NCBI GenBank assembly: GCA_020630895.1
Contig: JAHDII010000149.1
Span: 1-7,583, forward strand
Source: Saprospiraceae bacterium
GTDB taxonomy: Bacteria > Bacteroidota > Bacteroidia > Chitinophagales > Saprospiraceae
Direction: 5' to 3'
Length of the DNA: 7,583 nucleotides
Position 1 is the first letter of the stretch; every line of letters starts with the position of its first letter. Below, piece by piece: positions 6,361 through 7,583 of the stretch. The notes beneath the pieces were generated by a model, which did not search any database, was not told where the DNA came from, and worked only from the letters and a program-made list of their open reading frames with translations. Position numbers and translations under genes: made by a program.

Positions 6361-6377
6361 AAGCCTATTTTAGGCTT
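6361..6377. other. short hairpin in the 6204-6430 non-coding region
   Basis: A 7-bp perfect stem AAGCCTA-TTT-TAGGCTT with no U-tract on either side. It lies about 50 bases before the lipoprotein gene at 6431 and could be part of its leader. Its role is unknown and it may be a chance structure. Confidence 0.35.
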
Positions 6378-6430
6378 GATAATTTAATTGGGGATAATTC
6401 GTATTTTTATAGAATCGTAAATAAGTAAAA

Positions 6431-7075
6431 ATGAATAAATCTATATTTTGGAGAAACGAGAAAATATTTATTCTATACCTATTAGTATTTATTTCATCTT
6501 GTTCAATAACAAATGAGCGACCAAATAATTCTATTACTAATAAAGATGATAGTAAAGACAATGACACGATTCCTTCTTCAAGAATTGAAAGTGTTGAAAA
6601 TTCTTTATATTATGATAGTATTTTAGCAATTCTTTATGAAGATTTAGATACTGCTTTTTTAAAACAACCAATAGTTAATTATTTAACTGATGGAGAATAT
6701 GTATATGATGTTATAGATACATTTTCAAACTTTCAAGAACGAGATGCTGCTTTAAGAAAATGCATTTTTAAGAAATATAATAATTTATTGAAATCAAATT
6801 TAGATTCAAATAAAATTCCGTTATTTATGTATGATGAATGTCTAGACTCATATAAAATTAGATATTGCTTCATAAATTCTGAAAGAATGCAATCATTAAG
6901 ACATGACTTGATAAATAATCTATCAGATCAATTAATTGATAAACTTCTTTTATATGGTAATACAGAAAAAATGAATAGACGCTGTTTAGATGAACTTTCA
7001 TCTATTTTGCCTTATGGAAAAAATTCTAATTTAGAGTTAATTGAAATAATTAATTTTAGAAGAAATAAAAATTGA
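6431..7075 (+). CDS. hypothetical lipoprotein
   Basis: A 214-residue predicted lipoprotein of unknown function. A basic N-terminus (KSIFWRNEK) is followed by a hydrophobic segment (12-22) and the lipobox ISSC with C24 as the lipidated cysteine, so the mature protein would be anchored to a membrane facing the periplasm. The tail directly after C24 is polar and Asn/Asp/Ser-rich (to about residue 50), a typical tether. The rest is probably alpha-helical and contains four further cysteines (within LRKCIF, YDECLD, IRYCFI and RRCLD). I recognise no family. The start is fixed by the need for a complete signal peptide; no Shine-Dalgarno sequence is visible, only an A-rich leader. A second lipoprotein gene follows after 51 bases without a terminator, so the two may be co-transcribed. 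Confidence 0.8.
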   Translation: MNKSIFWRNEKIFILYLLVFISSCSITNERPNNSITNKDDSKDNDTIPSSRIESVENSLYYDSILAILYEDLDTAFLKQPIVNYLTDGEYVYDVIDTFSNFQERDAALRKCIFKKYNNLLKSNLDSNKIPLFMYDECLDSYKIRYCFINSERMQSLRHDLINNLSDQLIDKLLLYGNTEKMNRRCLDELSSILPYGKNSNLELIEIINFRRNKN

Positions 7076-7126
7076 TGTCACAAATAAAAATCAATAAAAT
7101 TCATATTTTCCAAAAAAAATAAATCA

Positions 7127-7583
7127 ATGAAAAAAGTATTATTGTTTTTAGCTTTAGGATTTTTGGTGTTTTCTTGTACTTCATCTGATAAAAAAGACAA
7201 GCCTACTCCACCTACAAAAAAAGAAGCTGTATCTCCTCCTAAAATTGATGCCACAACATGGGAAGGATATTGGCAATTATTTCAAGAAGCTGTCGCAGCA
7301 AAAGATATTACAAAATTAAAATCTCTTTCCAATATTGATGAAAAAGAATTTGAGGAGTACATTGAAACTTATTTAACCAAAGAAGTAATAGAATTAGTCG
7401 CCAAAACAAAAGCATCAGAAATTACAGAAAGTGATGATACTGGACATGGAGAAAAAGTTAGAGAATTCTCTTGGGGAGATTCAGTAACGACAGATGAAGG
7501 TGATGTTTTTGAATCGGGTTTGTTTTTTTATTTCAAAAAAATAGATAATCATTATAAATTAATGGCGTGGCTAGCTGCTGGGT
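7127..7583 (+). CDS. hypothetical lipoprotein (partial, 3' end outside window)
   Basis: An open frame from ATG 7127 to the window end encodes 152 residues and continues beyond it. Residues 1-16 form a lipoprotein signal (MKKVLLFLALGFLVFS) with the lipidated cysteine at C17. A charged, proline-rich linker follows (DKKDKPTPPTKKEAVSPPK, 21-39), then a folded region starting with TWEGYWQLFQEAVAAKDITKL (44-64) and continuing to GLFFYFKKIDNHYKLMAWLAAG (131-152). The order of a helical start, a W-rich segment (W115) and a final beta strand of the type FYFKKIDNHYKL suggests a small alpha+beta fold such as the NTF2-like or SnoaL-like proteins often seen in Bacteroidota lipoproteins. This is a guess from pattern only. 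It lies 51 bases after the preceding lipoprotein gene. Confidence 0.82.
   Translation, partial: MKKVLLFLALGFLVFSCTSSDKKDKPTPPTKKEAVSPPKIDATTWEGYWQLFQEAVAAKDITKLKSLSNIDEKEFEEYIETYLTKEVIELVAKTKASEITESDDTGHGEKVREFSWGDSVTTDEGDVFESGLFFYFKKIDNHYKLMAWLAAG

Noticed and set aside
6361..6377. Terminator in the 6204-6430 region
   Set aside because: The stem is only 7 bp, there is no U-tract on either strand, and no gene ends nearby.
6370..6567. Minus-strand 65-codon open frame
   Set aside because: It overlaps the N-terminal coding part of the lipoprotein gene at 6431, its product has no recognisable motif, and it has no neighbouring minus-strand genes or promoter. It is best explained as a shadow frame in AT-rich DNA.

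Overview
The window is very AT-rich and looks like a chromosomal segment of a Bacteroidota bacterium (Flavobacteriia-like). The reasons are that no start codon has a recognisable Shine-Dalgarno sequence, a perfect Bacteroidota-type -7 box (TAnnTTTG) precedes the histidine kinase gene, there is a secreted DUF6624-like protein, and two short Bacteroidota-style lipoproteins lie at the right end. TGA is used as a stop (2371, 3045, 7075), so the code is standard. I see no tRNA, rRNA, CRISPR array, transposase or integrase.

Layout. (1) 1-66 is probably the last 21 codons of a + strand gene. It is followed by a long bidirectional hairpin terminator (62-102) shared with a convergent secreted DUF6624-like protein (105-836, minus). 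(2) A divergent intergenic region (837-1003) carries helically phased CTTAA-type repeats and a -7 box. It leads into a two-component operon, an HK (1004-2371) and an OmpR-type response regulator (2368-3045) that overlap by 4 bases. (3) A hairpin at 3051-3081 separates this operon from a minus-strand block read from right to left. That block encodes a J-domain plus degenerate protein-kinase-like protein (5334-6203), a von Willebrand factor A (MIDAS) protein (4348-5271) and a divergent adenylosuccinate-synthetase paralog (3111-4295). (4) 6204-6430 is non-coding and holds three copies of a TTAAACTAA motif just upstream of that block, plus a small hairpin. (5) Two + strand lipoprotein genes follow; the second runs off the window.

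The most interesting part is the three-gene block. It joins a chaperone-recruiting J domain fused to a kinase fold that has lost its catalytic residues, a metal-dependent vWA scaffold, and a PurA-fold enzyme that keeps its GTP/catalytic P-loop but has a rewritten aspartate/IMP-binding loop. I do not recognise this combination as a named system. A coherent reading is a regulated protein assembly (J-pseudokinase plus vWA) coupled to a nucleotide-modifying ligase, possibly a stress or conflict module of host or phage origin. That is inference: the domain calls rest on motifs, and the function is unknown. The two-component system next to it is on the opposite strand and is not obviously linked.
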